NCBI GenBank assembly: GCA_026770595.1
Contig: MU633772.1
Span: forward strand, 1 to 24,374
DNA length: 24,374 nt
Direction: 5' to 3'
DNA from: Ochromonadaceae sp. CCMP2298
Lineage: Eukaryota; Sar; Synurophyceae; Ochromonadales; Ochromonadaceae
Shown: piece after piece, positions 7,401 to 15,826 of the stretch
Position numbering within the stretch: the stretch's first letter is position 1
How the letters are laid out: each line of letters starts with the position of its first letter
The notes under the pieces: generated by a model
Database searches by the model: none
The model's input: only the letters and a program-made list of their open reading frames with translations
What the model was told of the DNA's origin: nothing
Program-made: the position numbers and the translations under genes

Positions 7401-8408
7401 TACTGTCTGCGGATAGCCCCGGGGCATGCTGATGGGCTCAAGGTGAGTCACAGTCTGCACCACAGTCCCGTCCTCCTCAGTCACCACTCCTGACTCTGGG
7501 GATACGGGGTCCCCCGCGTTGCTCTCGTCAACCTCTGCATCAGCGTCCCCGCTCCCCGTGCCGGCCACCGGAGCGCCTGCCTTCATAGTTGCCACCATCC
7601 CGCTGACGCCCAATCGACCCCCCTCACGTGGGGGTGGGATCGCAACCGTGTACTTAAAGTACAGCCCTCCCACGAGGGTCTGTAGCAGCTCGTCTCGCTT
7701 GCCGGGCCCTAGCAGCTCCAGCCTGTCGGCCAGCAATATCTTCAGCTGTGTGACTGTCAGCACTATGGTATACTTCTGGCAGTTCCAGATCGAGTAGACC
7801 TCGATAATTAGCAATTTTGGCGACGAGGAGCCCTCGGAGAAGATGCGGCCCGTGAAGCCCACGCCGTAGACCTGCACGATAACGTTGGTGTCCGATAGGA
7901 TGGCGGCCTTTCGCAGCAGCTGCTTCTCCCGCAGCATAGTCTGGTACTCCGGAGCCCAGAACTGCCTAGACACTGAGGGGGCTGGGCGGTACTTGCCCAG
8001 ATCCAGCGCGAAGCGAGGAGAGACGATGTCCTTCCCCTTCTCGTCGATCACATCTCTCTGCGAGTCCAGGGCCCAGTTCTTCTCCCTATCACGCAGCGGC
8101 TCGTGATATTCCCTCTCCAGCATCTCGAGGCGCAGGGACGGCATGCATGGGAAGTTACCGTCAAGCTGGTCCTGGGTGCTGCAGGCCTTGAAGACATTTA
8201 TGTTCAGGGATAGATCCGATTGCCGCACCTGCTCGTACTTGACGTATGTCTCTGGCGTGAGGCTCACTCCCGTTGCGCCCACCGTGATCTTGTCGACCGT
8301 GATCAAGCGCCTCCGAACCCGGACCACGTCGTCCTCGACAGCCACCGTGCTGAGGTCGAACAGCTGTTCTATTTCCCTATCTCGTTCCGCTGTCCTGCCT
8401 TCCTCCAT
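4440..8408 (-). CDS. Large multi-region protein of unknown function (1,322 residues)
   Basis: I recognise no family. The sequence alternates between folded-looking and low-complexity parts. The first 260 residues look folded, with strand-rich segments around 175-216 (QVYGVGFTGRIFS, then LLIIEVYSIW). A second folded part covers about 400-500 (VGIKLVRRFTHFVVVSAYFE, then GLGKIKDML). Residues about 555-720 are Ala/Glu/Ser-rich and end in a Lys-rich patch (about 668-697), which could be a nuclear or nucleic-acid-binding signal. An acidic Lys/Glu/Asp/Gly tract lies at about 870-905. A strand-rich part (about 923-963) and a predicted coiled coil (about 1022-1070, Glu/Ala/Arg-rich) follow, then a folded-looking tail from about 1120. 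The start is firm: an in-frame TAG lies six codons upstream. The gene diverges from the coiled-coil gene at 8846. The strand-rich blocks might be beta-sandwich domains, but this is a guess. Confidence 0.75.
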   Translation of the reverse strand: MEEGRTAERDREIEQLFDLSTVAVEDDVVRVRRRLITVDKITVGATGVSLTPETYVKYEQVRQSDLSLNINVFKACSTQDQLDGNFPCMPSLRLEMLEREYHEPLRDREKNWALDSQRDVIDEKGKDIVSPRFALDLGKYRPAPSVSRQFWAPEYQTMLREKQLLRKAAILSDTNVIVQVYGVGFTGRIFSEGSSSPKLLIIEVYSIWNCQKYTIVLTVTQLKILLADRLELLGPGKRDELLQTLVGGLYFKYTVAIPPPREGGRLGVSGMVATMKAGAPVAGTGSGDADAEVDESNAGDPVSPESGVVTEEDGTVVQTVTHLEPISMPRGYPQTVEQMIRVPPVRPEDPTNPPPLVTQELMLGTSKMSTGPQLRKKQEVVKRMEVEREAARIRAIWLATDVRKRDRVGIKLVRRFTHFVVVSAYFEPLRPGTVVLRGLMQFEATKMLMYLGLGKIKDMLGVASPCKRWAPDELCQYTQRALQRASLLQVGTGIALTVTESYGVEEQPLKRRVFADVVGDKARRRRPQQSAIFNDMYSMEPFELFLGEEPIELPAPRSRESPRLEPVPEVEEEQETEPVSALEPEPPRSVADADPSIVASITGKAAESTVVEITAAESTAAEGATAQGAAIVGDAVAGSEKVAVVPKAVEPSPKESVSGVGADVADVEIAEKKRRRKHKDKKEKGSKGGKGKGKKWQNKPGTELTAAALEANSKAVGEGRQEQQEQEDGGKRGDMPLRGWTCLALRGGKRHVGRTLGCLLRPVRSILRVNALPGFGKHHSLAFPSTKRALQLSSRGVRLPGGGHVYCTYTLYGVTAGPSLLHRGSAPSWPVFEFDSSESGSVSDACGHSGSESGSHSRPGSERRGRGSGESEQEGGKGCKGDKEDKEDKEDEGGEEGEKREEGLEANEELNETDAKNDTYALTADGLVLELELYFCSPAQFCGAPIAAGSYTLSIFKDDLDKMVPDDRKEDVARALAVFYADFYERASAAQATAVEDTWDWVGRELVRRSRLEVSRAFNPAVQRELDAERMRVEAAEARAAQIEAEAQARAEAEAQRRLEELQRLSEQPDNWDEWDVSAPDPEPLEAEVKADNAVQAEGRESGAEGADGAKVDEADANAKALGDVQERIVLACDRFQYVQTLLYTHHELTLPGSPIHTPDSPADVGEDPPVPPAHTPRALLMSSNIIHSRAMRIRSACTRPDVLLQVHVWQRGAELGFVCFDREKDDVYFAQYPDADMQLSQIKSFRFISPVERATQLLLFVTTYLAYDEVGGVGRVTFAADFGEEEAAIELDDVMEEDDGALEELLNNASSLALSRMKTKK

Positions 8409-8845
8409 GCTGCTGCTTGCCTGCTATGGCGAAGAGCCTCCTGGACCGCGCATTCCGGTGGTCAGTGGGGCAAAGTTCACCTCGCAAAGGTGCAGAGGGC
8501 GTCTAGTACATACTGTAGACGCGATCTTCTTCCTTGCTGAAAGACAGTGTTTCTCTTCAGTATGCTTTCATTAACCCTACTGGATTGTATATAGATGCAC
8601 AAATTACTGATACATTACCTTCCAGTGAAACGGTTGAGAAGAGAGCTCTGCTCGACCAGGGAGGGTACGTAATTAACGTAACGTAACCAGGTAACTCCTG
8701 CATGAAGGAAGGAGCTCCTGCATGATGTATCTGGAGGTGCAGGCAGGTTGCGAGGCATAAACGAGGGTAGGCAGATCTGCTCCTCCACCGCAAGTGCAGG
8801 GAAAGACTGGGCCACAGCTAGCTAGACTCGACCTTGACAAACAAG
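8409..8845. promoter_or_regulatory. Divergent promoter spacer between two giant genes
   Basis: About 437 bp separate the two divergent starts. Visible items are a TATATA-like word near 8587, a repeated 11-mer CTCCTGCATGA at 8695-8705 and 8715-8725, and a CAG/GTAACT word at about 8688-8695 that resembles a splice donor and could open an intron in the 5' leader of the plus-strand gene. A 14-mer TTGACAAACAAGAT occurs twice (8834 and 8855), straddling the start codon at 8846. No ORF of interest lies here. Confidence 0.4.
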
Positions 8846-11800
8846 ATGGCTGACACTTTGACAAACAAGATCAGCGATCTGAGGAAATTGTCCGAGAGCA
8901 GGAACAATGCGACTCTCCTCGGTCGGAGCGAGCAAGGCCGTTCTTCTGGGCAGAATCTGAAGCCGCTATCGCCCCAACGGAAGACGCCTCAGAGTGGCCA
9001 GGAGCGACCAGCCAGCCGCATGGAGATCAACCAGCTGGAGCTCGAGCTGGAAGACAGGGTTCGGCTAGTGCTGGACTCCCACAACGTTGTGGGAGATGAC
9101 GATTTCAGCGAAGGTTATACGTTTCAGCCGCACCGCGAGTCGATGATGGTGGAGCGCGGGCGCATGCTGGCGGAGTTCGGCGCGGATGCGAGCACATTGT
9201 ACATGGAGCCGTGGCTGGACAGCTTCATCAAATGCGAGTGCCTGAAGACCATGTGCGACGAGGTGGCATCAAAATTCGCCGACATGTTGGCCGTGAACTC
9301 TGTGCAGCTGGGCAGCGTCCTGCGCAAGCTGCGCCTCACCTACCGGCAGAGCTTCGAGCAGATGCACGTATCGTGGAAGGATCTGCGGCAGTCCTACCTC
9401 GACACCTCAGGCAACCTCCACGACAGCAGCAACGTCATAGCAAAGCTGCGGCACGACCTGGAGAGCAAGGAGGTTGAGATGAACAAGCACTTCGACAACG
9501 AGGTGCTGCGGCTGAACGCCGAGTTCAACGCGGAGAAGTCCCGAGACCAGGAGAAGATCACGCAGACCGAGTTCAAGATGGAGCAGATGTCGGACACGCT
9601 TAAGTACCTAAACGGCATCTTCCGCACCATGCAGTCAGACGGTGCAACGGTGAAGACGGTCGACCTGCAGGCTAAGTGCTACCGCCTGGAGAAGGACAAC
9701 GAGCTGCTGCAGACGCAGAACTCCTCCCTGGACGCGGTCAAGGCCACGCTGGCCAAGGCGGAGCAGCGCGTGCGAACTCTGGAGAAGGAGAACCGCCACC
9801 AGGAGGCAGAGCTGCACCGCATGAACGTGCAGCTGGAGCGGCGCGAGGAGGCGGTGAAGGTGTTGATGGAGAAGGAAGCTCTGCGCAATGCGGAGATCGA
9901 GAAGCTGCAGAAGATATCGAAGCTCAAGGACGACGAGCTGGTAGCGGTGGACCTGAAGGACTCCTCCACCTCGGTGCTCTGCATCAAATGCAAGAAGTCC
10001 CTAGACGACCTGTCAAACATCCGGTCAGCTATCCTGGGCGACCCCAATGCCTCCAAGACGATCAAGATGCAGTGCGAAGCCTTCCGCATACTGCTGCCAA
10101 ACCTCAAGGGCCGGCAGCCCAACAGGCAGACCAAGTGGCTGCGCGCCTGCATGCGTGGCATGCTGGTGTCCAAGTTGAAGGAGGATGTGCATCTTCACTT
10201 CATAAAGGGGCACAGTTCGCGGTTTCCTGCCTTTGCGTACTCTTGGTTTGTCCGGAAAACCGACGGCCGCGTCGGCTCGCATTTAACGAAACTGCTGATG
10301 GCTGCGGACGAGGACCGCTGGGGACTGTACTACGGCGTGCGCAGCCTGAGCAAGGAGGACCCCGAGTCGCTTGTCTTTTGGTCGCTGCTGGACGAGACGT
10401 ATGGGGAGGATGGGATGCACTTCATCATGTACTGCCTCTCGGTGCTGCTGTCCATCGGCGGACCCCTGCTGTGGAAACAGTTCGGCACGGCGATGGAGAA
10501 CGGCGCAAATATCAACGTGAAACCGGAGGATAAGGTTGTGCTGGACACCATATGGATCGACATCGTTACTGCCAAGGAGGCTGTGCGGCTTATCCTCGTG
10601 CGGGCGCTCGCGTCGCACATAGCGGACGCAGTGGATGCGATCGACGCGCTCAAGGTGCGCCCCTCGGACGTGGACATAGACGCAATGCAGCAGCTGATGC
10701 GCGAGGAGAAGCGCAGCCGCCACGCCTCTGCCAGCGTGTCCGTGGCAAGCGGTCGCAGCTCGACGGGCGGCCCATTCGGATCGGCTGTGGCTCCCGACTT
10801 GGCCGAGGATGCCGAGGGAGCAGAGGACCGACCAGGCAGTGTCAGAAACCCCGCGCCAGAGTCCGAGCCCGCCCCAGTACCGGAGACGGAGGTGCCCCCG
10901 CAGGAGAAGGACCCGGCCTTCGAGGCGACAGTGGCGCACTCCGCGCTGCTGAGCTCCACCGAGCCCACGCACATCAATGTCTTCATGTGGCTGCGCCTGA
11001 TGATGCAGCAGCTGCACGCGGACCAGATACAGCGCGCAGCGGCCGTACGGCTCATGTTCGAGACCGCCTCTGTGGGGGCGCTCACACCGCAAACGGCCTA
11101 CGCCGCAGGAGGCGGGGGCGAGTCCAACGGCGCATTCGCAGCATCCGGCACGCATGTGGAGTACCCGCAATTCCAAAGCATATGCCAGACGCTCTTCCCG
11201 CACGTGCCGGTTACAGAGACGGCTGCGCTGTACGCGAACTGCTTCGAGGCGGGGCAGCGGCGCGTACACTCGGAGGTGTTCGTGAAGTGCGCCGACAGGA
11301 TGGGTCTCTTCGCGCATGCACTGAAGCTGCCCCTGCTGCCCTTGCTGCGCCAGTCCAGCCACCAGCAGGCCCCGCACAGGGTGACCGCGGCCATCCCCGT
11401 GACCCACGTAGTGCTGGGCGAGAAGGAGGTCAAGGAGGACGAGGAGGGGCCTCAGACAGAGGTGGAGGAGACGAGGGAAGAGAGCCCGAAGATTAATTCT
11501 ATGCACAGTATATTCAGCCTGCACACAGAGCATGCAGTGCGGTCAAAGCTTGCCACTATGGTTCACCGGCGACTGGCCACCGTGAAGCCCGCGATACACA
11601 TCCTGATGCAGGATCTGCCGGAGCGCTGGTGCAGCGTGGTTCAAGACGCCCTCGACGCGGTGCAGGTGGCGCTGGTGGACTCGCAGAGTAAGCTGAGGAA
11701 CAGGTACGCCGACGGCGCGGAGGAAGGGGCGGAGGAGCAGCCCAGGGCGCGCACGTACATCGACGGCATCCAGCCCTTCATCGCCTACCGCCGCCTTCTC

Positions 11801-13963
11801 CTGCTGAGCTCCCTCATCAAGACCTTGTGCGACAACCCCCTCCTGCCTGCAGAGCTGTTCTCCGCAGCCGAGCTGGACAACAAGACGTCGAATATCGACC
11901 AGGCCATGTTCAGGGCAGAGAAACTGCTCAACAGCATCGAGCAGGGATTCCTGCTCGCGCCCGGGGGGGCCACCACCAAGCGTAACGTGCTGATGGGCAT
12001 TCTGGAGAAGTACTCGGCCTTCGAGACCGTCCGCGTGAGTCTGCTGGCCCGCCGCCTGCAGACGCTCTTTAGGCGCTTCCTGAGCAGAGATCTGCCCGTG
12101 CCCCGCTCGGTCAGGCTGTGCATGTCCCCGGGGTACCTGGGCACTGCGAGCTTCGCCTCCACACCGGCTGACAAGTCCGCCGGCATGATGGCCAGGGTGA
12201 CCGGGGAGGTGAATGCGAACGGTCAGTCCTTCCTGAAGGGCGGAGTGCTCATGGAGCGTCTGCTGCTGCGCAACCGCGAGGTGTACCACGACCCATGGTG
12301 GGGGCAGGCGCTGGTGGGGGAGGTGTATCGCTTCAAGATCACTTACGACATGAAGGCCGCCGCGCTGGGACTGCCGCCCCTGTCTCTGGCGCAGGCGGTG
12401 GTGGCCTCGCAGTGCAGGCTGTGGGGGTCGCAGGAGCTAGCCGAGACTATGGTGCACGATCTGTTCGTGTGCGCGCGCTCATATCGCTTCGCCGTGTCCC
12501 GCCTGCGCCTCTTCTCGGCCTTCCTGGGCGACGGGCGGGATCTGGACGAGCCCGTGGCTGAGCTGCTGGCTACCCCGCAGGCAGTGGCAGTCTACCTCAA
12601 CCTGCTGGCGGAGCTGCACAGGGAGCTGCAGAAGGAGGAGATTGACAATCAGGACCAGGGCGAGGGCGGGGGGCGCATGGCCCCCATCCACATCCTCTTC
12701 CCCGCCACCGAGAACGCCCTCACGCGGCACGACAAGCGCGACGTCTGGTTCTGCAGCGTGGGCGTCATACAGGGGGTGACTGAGCGCTGGGCGGCGCGGC
12801 AGAGCTCTGTGGGTGGCGCGCAGGTGATCTTCCTGGACCTGCCCGAGAAGCTGCGCCCTAATGCGATGCAGCAGATCGAGGTGGACGACTACCTTTGGCT
12901 GATGCTCACCCAGTGGGCCAAGATCACTGCCTGGAGCGTAATGCACACCTCCAAGAGCGCCACGCTGATAGAGAGGGAGTTTCTGACCAGCAAGACGCAG
13001 CAGGGAAAGGGGGGGCCTAGAGACAAGGACCCCGGGGGCCGCATCATGACGGCTCTGCGCAACGGCGCCTTCGGCAAGGCGCGGACTCTCGAGCACAAGT
13101 CCCGGTTTGAGACTTTGCCCTCCCTCCCGCTGGCCAACCTGCACTCCATAGTTGTAGACGTGTACCGCCAGGGCGAGGGCAGCTCCCGCAATCGCGGCTC
13201 CGTCACCTTGGACGCCCAGCACTACGTGAACTGCTACCTGCGCCGCGTGGGTATCCGGCGCGCAAACCTGAAGAAATTCCACCCCGTCTACAAGCCCGAA
13301 TCGGCCGCCGCCCCCCTGCCTACTGCCTTCTCGTCCGAGATGACGCATCTGATGCGCGACTGTGTGCTGTGGGATACCAACACCCTGGACGATGGCTACC
13401 GTAGTGCGCTGGACCTGCTCTCAAGAGAGGGCACCCCCAGCCTGCCCTGCTCCCCAGAGCTGTCCCTCCACATGGTGCAGTCTGTGTTCGCCAGCTACCA
13501 GCCAGCCATCAAGCAGCTGCTGGACCAGTGCGTGGAGGAGCTGGAGGACTCGTCGGACGCCGAGTTCGAGGCCACCTTCCAGGCAGCCAGCGCGCTCTTC
13601 CTCGCCATGGCGGATAAGCTAGACCAGCGCGAGTGCACCTCGTTTAAGATCTACAAGCACGAGGCGGACAGCTCGTCCCTGCGCAATATCACGGACCACG
13701 CCGCCCGCGCACAGCTGGACAGCACTCACCAGAAGATGACCCCCGCGGCGCTGGCCCTATCCCACGCAGGGCTGCTGCAGAATGCAGCTAGCACGCAGGA
13801 CGCCTGGACGCACTGGCAGGCCCTCGCGTCCTCCGTCTCCGCGCTAGCCATCGCCATGGCCGTCGAGCCCCCGCACGATCCCTGGGCGGGCGGGATGAAG
13901 ATACACGTCGATAGGGCGTTCGTTTTCAGCGTGTACACCAAGAACACTCCAGACCAGAGCTAG
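8846..13963 (+). CDS. Very large coiled-coil protein, function unknown (about 1,705 residues)
   Basis: The start is placed at ATG 8846 (MADTLTNKISD); an open frame continues upstream but only with a TTG at 8834, an unlikely start in a eukaryote. Residues 1-50 are basic and Ser-rich. A helical part follows, then a long coiled coil at about 196-372 rich in Lys, Glu, Leu and Gln. A CIKC pair sits right after it (about 378-381). The region at about 400-625 is folded-looking, with aromatic-rich helices. Residues 630-695 are acidic and Pro-rich, probably disordered. The remaining 1,000 residues are mainly helical and strand-poor, with no motif I can name. A stretch near 765-820 (VEYPQFQSICQTLF...) resembles a degenerate EF-hand pair, weakly. 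The size and mixed coiled-coil plan recall cytoskeletal or ciliary proteins, which is only a suggestion. It is a single exon, and its stop is 90 bp from the convergent ZRANB2-like gene. Confidence 0.8.
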   Translation: MADTLTNKISDLRKLSESRNNATLLGRSEQGRSSGQNLKPLSPQRKTPQSGQERPASRMEINQLELELEDRVRLVLDSHNVVGDDDFSEGYTFQPHRESMMVERGRMLAEFGADASTLYMEPWLDSFIKCECLKTMCDEVASKFADMLAVNSVQLGSVLRKLRLTYRQSFEQMHVSWKDLRQSYLDTSGNLHDSSNVIAKLRHDLESKEVEMNKHFDNEVLRLNAEFNAEKSRDQEKITQTEFKMEQMSDTLKYLNGIFRTMQSDGATVKTVDLQAKCYRLEKDNELLQTQNSSLDAVKATLAKAEQRVRTLEKENRHQEAELHRMNVQLERREEAVKVLMEKEALRNAEIEKLQKISKLKDDELVAVDLKDSSTSVLCIKCKKSLDDLSNIRSAILGDPNASKTIKMQCEAFRILLPNLKGRQPNRQTKWLRACMRGMLVSKLKEDVHLHFIKGHSSRFPAFAYSWFVRKTDGRVGSHLTKLLMAADEDRWGLYYGVRSLSKEDPESLVFWSLLDETYGEDGMHFIMYCLSVLLSIGGPLLWKQFGTAMENGANINVKPEDKVVLDTIWIDIVTAKEAVRLILVRALASHIADAVDAIDALKVRPSDVDIDAMQQLMREEKRSRHASASVSVASGRSSTGGPFGSAVAPDLAEDAEGAEDRPGSVRNPAPESEPAPVPETEVPPQEKDPAFEATVAHSALLSSTEPTHINVFMWLRLMMQQLHADQIQRAAAVRLMFETASVGALTPQTAYAAGGGGESNGAFAASGTHVEYPQFQSICQTLFPHVPVTETAALYANCFEAGQRRVHSEVFVKCADRMGLFAHALKLPLLPLLRQSSHQQAPHRVTAAIPVTHVVLGEKEVKEDEEGPQTEVEETREESPKINSMHSIFSLHTEHAVRSKLATMVHRRLATVKPAIHILMQDLPERWCSVVQDALDAVQVALVDSQSKLRNRYADGAEEGAEEQPRARTYIDGIQPFIAYRRLLLLSSLIKTLCDNPLLPAELFSAAELDNKTSNIDQAMFRAEKLLNSIEQGFLLAPGGATTKRNVLMGILEKYSAFETVRVSLLARRLQTLFRRFLSRDLPVPRSVRLCMSPGYLGTASFASTPADKSAGMMARVTGEVNANGQSFLKGGVLMERLLLRNREVYHDPWWGQALVGEVYRFKITYDMKAAALGLPPLSLAQAVVASQCRLWGSQELAETMVHDLFVCARSYRFAVSRLRLFSAFLGDGRDLDEPVAELLATPQAVAVYLNLLAELHRELQKEEIDNQDQGEGGGRMAPIHILFPATENALTRHDKRDVWFCSVGVIQGVTERWAARQSSVGGAQVIFLDLPEKLRPNAMQQIEVDDYLWLMLTQWAKITAWSVMHTSKSATLIEREFLTSKTQQGKGGPRDKDPGGRIMTALRNGAFGKARTLEHKSRFETLPSLPLANLHSIVVDVYRQGEGSSRNRGSVTLDAQHYVNCYLRRVGIRRANLKKFHPVYKPESAAAPLPTAFSSEMTHLMRDCVLWDTNTLDDGYRSALDLLSREGTPSLPCSPELSLHMVQSVFASYQPAIKQLLDQCVEELEDSSDAEFEATFQAASALFLAMADKLDQRECTSFKIYKHEADSSSLRNITDHAARAQLDSTHQKMTPAALALSHAGLLQNAASTQDAWTHWQALASSVSALAIAMAVEPPHDPWAGGMKIHVDRAFVFSVYTKNTPDQS

Positions 13964-14053
13964 CAAGTACTTTTAGGCAAAAACTTCAGATTATATGTTC
14001 TAAATAAGACAATTCTACCGCCGGTTTTTGAATATTACAGAAAGACGGCCACT

Positions 14054-15401
14054 CTACCGCCGCTTGTGGTCGTGGCGGCCGGATCGGTCTGGAGAGCGGT
14101 CGCGCTTACCTCGACTGTCTCTACCGTCCCTGTCCTTCTCTCTGTCTCTTTCCCGCTCCCTGCCTCCGTCCCGATCCCGATCTCTGCTGCTACCCCTTCG
14201 CCTATCGCCCTCTTCGTCGCGTCGTCTGTCCCTGTCCCCTCCCCTTTCCTTCTCACTATTTCTGTCTTTACTACCACCATTCCTGTCCCTGTCGTGTCCT
14301 CTGTCCCTGTCCCTACCCCTGTCCCCTCCCCTGTCTTTGCCACTGCTTCTGTCCCTACTACCACCATCCCTATCGCGTTCTCTCTCCCTGCCCCTCCCCC
14401 TGTCCCCTCCCCTGTCTTTGCCACTGCTTCTGTCTCTACTACCACCATCCCTATCGCGTTCTCTCTCCCTGTCCCTCCCCCTGTCCCCTCCCCTGTCTTT
14501 GCCACTGCTTCTGTCTTTACCGCCATCCTCGTCTCCGTCTCGCTCTTCGTCCCTGTCTCGCCCCCCTCCATCCCTGTCTTCACCGCTTTCCGGCACAGCA
14601 AGGTGCTTGTACTTCTCCTGCAGCCGCTTCAGCGCAGCCTCCTCCTTGGCCTGCCTGTCCGCGCGGTTGGTCTTCCCCACCCTGCGCCCGAAGTCATCAA
14701 ATCCGTCGTCATCTATCTCCACTGCTGCTCCGGAAACGCGGGACTGCTTCTCGTTAAACCCGCCGCCCGCCCCGTCGCGCCTCTCTCCTTCCGACTGGGA
14801 ACAGGAACAGGGACCAAAAGCAGGACGGGACAGAGAAAGAGGTGCGATAGTTAGAAGCAACAACAATGCAGGCAAATGTTAACAGCAAATGCACAGTATA
14901 CGAGGCAAATGTTAACAGCAAATGCACAGTATACGACACTTCCAATACCGCACACAATCATGATGCGACAAACGTACGATCCACATGCGACAAACATACC
15001 AGAAGCGAGGGCGGCTTTTCCGTATTGCACTTGTTGCAGGTCCCGCGCCACGACCAGTTCGTGTTCGTGCACGAGGGGCAGTCCCAGTCCATTCCCCTCT
15101 GATCCTTGTCCATCCCGCGCCCTCTACCTCTCCCGCCCATTCCCATCCGCCCGCCCGCTCCTCTCCCCGCTCCTCTCCCCGCAGGCGCGCGGTTATTTGC
15201 ACCGCGACCGAAGCCCATCGGCATTGCCGGTTCCTTATCCTCCTCTGCGTCCTCCACAGCAGCAGCATCAGCTGGCGCGGAGGCTTTGTCTCCGTTACCC
15301 GTGAGCGCATCCCACATTCCTGTGGGTAGTACGGGAACTCCACCGCCTCTGCCCCTGCCTCTTCCCACTGCCACTGCTGGTGCATCACCCTCGTCGTCCA
15401 T
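14054..15401 (-). CDS. ZRANB2: ZRANB2-like RanBP2 zinc-finger splicing factor (two exons)
   Basis: Exon 1 is 15401-15000 (134 codons) and exon 2 is 14794-14054 (246 codons plus stop), joined in phase 0 to give 380 residues. Exon 1 encodes a Gly/Arg-rich N-terminus (RGRGRGGG at 14-21, more at 65-96) and one RanBP2-type finger: W106, C108-x2-C111, N115, W116, R119, C122-x2-C125. Exon 2 continues with GAGGGFNEKQ and DDFGRR, the same order and spacing as GGGFNE and DEFGR after the second finger of ZRANB2. A long Arg/Asp/Ser-rich tail (about 185-380) follows. Members of the family bind GGU-containing RNA and influence splice-site choice in the nucleus. Animal ZRANB2 has two fingers; only one is seen here, and one of the two adjacent finger arginines is Trp118. 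If the intron were kept, translation would stop 13 codons later with the finger intact. Confidence 0.88.
14321..14517. repeat. 81-bp coding minisatellite in the Arg/Asp-rich tail
   Basis: Units begin at 14321, 14402 and 14483 (the last partial). They are almost identical and exactly 27 codons long, so copy number can change without shifting frame. Each unit encodes KDRGGDRGR followed by RERERDRDGGSRDRSSG. Confidence 0.93.
14795..14999 (-). other. Spliceosomal intron of the ZRANB2-like gene (205 nt)
   Basis: On the minus strand the intron begins GTATGT (14999-14994) and ends in a pyrimidine-rich tract and CCCAG (14799-14795). A CTAAC-type branch point in TTCTAACTAT lies about 50 bases before the acceptor. 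Removing it joins the zinc finger to the conserved GGGFNE segment in frame. It carries an exact 33-bp tandem duplication. Confidence 0.88.
14871..14936. repeat. Exact 33-bp tandem duplication inside the intron
   Basis: Two identical 33-bp copies, 14871-14903 and 14904-14936, each contain GTTAAC and GTATAC palindromes. Exact identity in non-coding sequence suggests a recent event. Confidence 0.97.
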
Positions 15402-15826
15402 GGCTCGCTTCGAATGTCAGGTGGGGTGAGGAGGAAGAAAACTGGCCATGGTCATTGCAACGGCGCATCAGTCCACCACAAGATATATTTTTTGTCAGAC
15501 ATGCTTTGAAAATGTTGGGTTTTTATTTGATTTTGGGTTTTTAAGCTTTTGGCTGAAAACCTGGCAGGCAAATACACTGCAGAACACGCAAAAACCTTAA
15601 TGGGTTTTTTACTAAAGGTAAAAATCCCATCTTCAACTCTTCATCTTTGACCCTTCCGCGCTGCGTTTGTATTTGAATCCTTGCATCTTCATTTACGTCC
15701 GCTGTCACTCTAGGAACCTACGGGAGAGACTCTGGGCTGGAGCGAGCGTGGAGCACTATCTATCGGTCCCTGGTGTCGCAGTGAGGAACAGGGCGCTGTC
15801 GCATTGAGGAACACCGCCGCGAGAGA
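15402..15826. promoter_or_regulatory. Divergent promoter spacer between the ZRANB2-like and J-domain genes
   Basis: About 425 bp, AT-rich in the middle (15480-15640). The word GGGTTTTT occurs three times (near 15518, 15535 and 15602), and an AAAACC/GGTTTT pairing lies around 15540-15565. The last 120 bases before the J-domain start rise in GC and contain a repeated GAGGAACA word (15783 and 15806). I see no ORF or RNA gene. Confidence 0.4.

Noticed and set aside
10283..11533. Long antisense open frame (416 codons) inside the coiled-coil gene
   Set aside because: High GC at third positions removes stops from the opposite strand; the product is His/Arg/Leu-rich with no domain, while the sense frame has a clear coiled coil.
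12479..13348. Antisense open frame (289 codons)
   Set aside because: Same shadow effect; no start context or domain, and it lies wholly within the sense gene.
14798..14875. Secreted-protein start (MPALLLLLTIAPLSLS) for the Arg/Asp-rich frame
   Set aside because: These 27 codons are the translated pyrimidine tract of the intron; the acceptor CAG at 14797-14795 and family similarity show exon 2 starts at 14794.
14028..14882. Plus-strand frames opposite the ZRANB2-like exon 2
   Set aside because: They are Ser/Leu/Pro or Val/Pro low-complexity readings of the antisense of the Arg/Asp repeat; the minus-strand reading has conserved GGGFNE and DDFGR segments.
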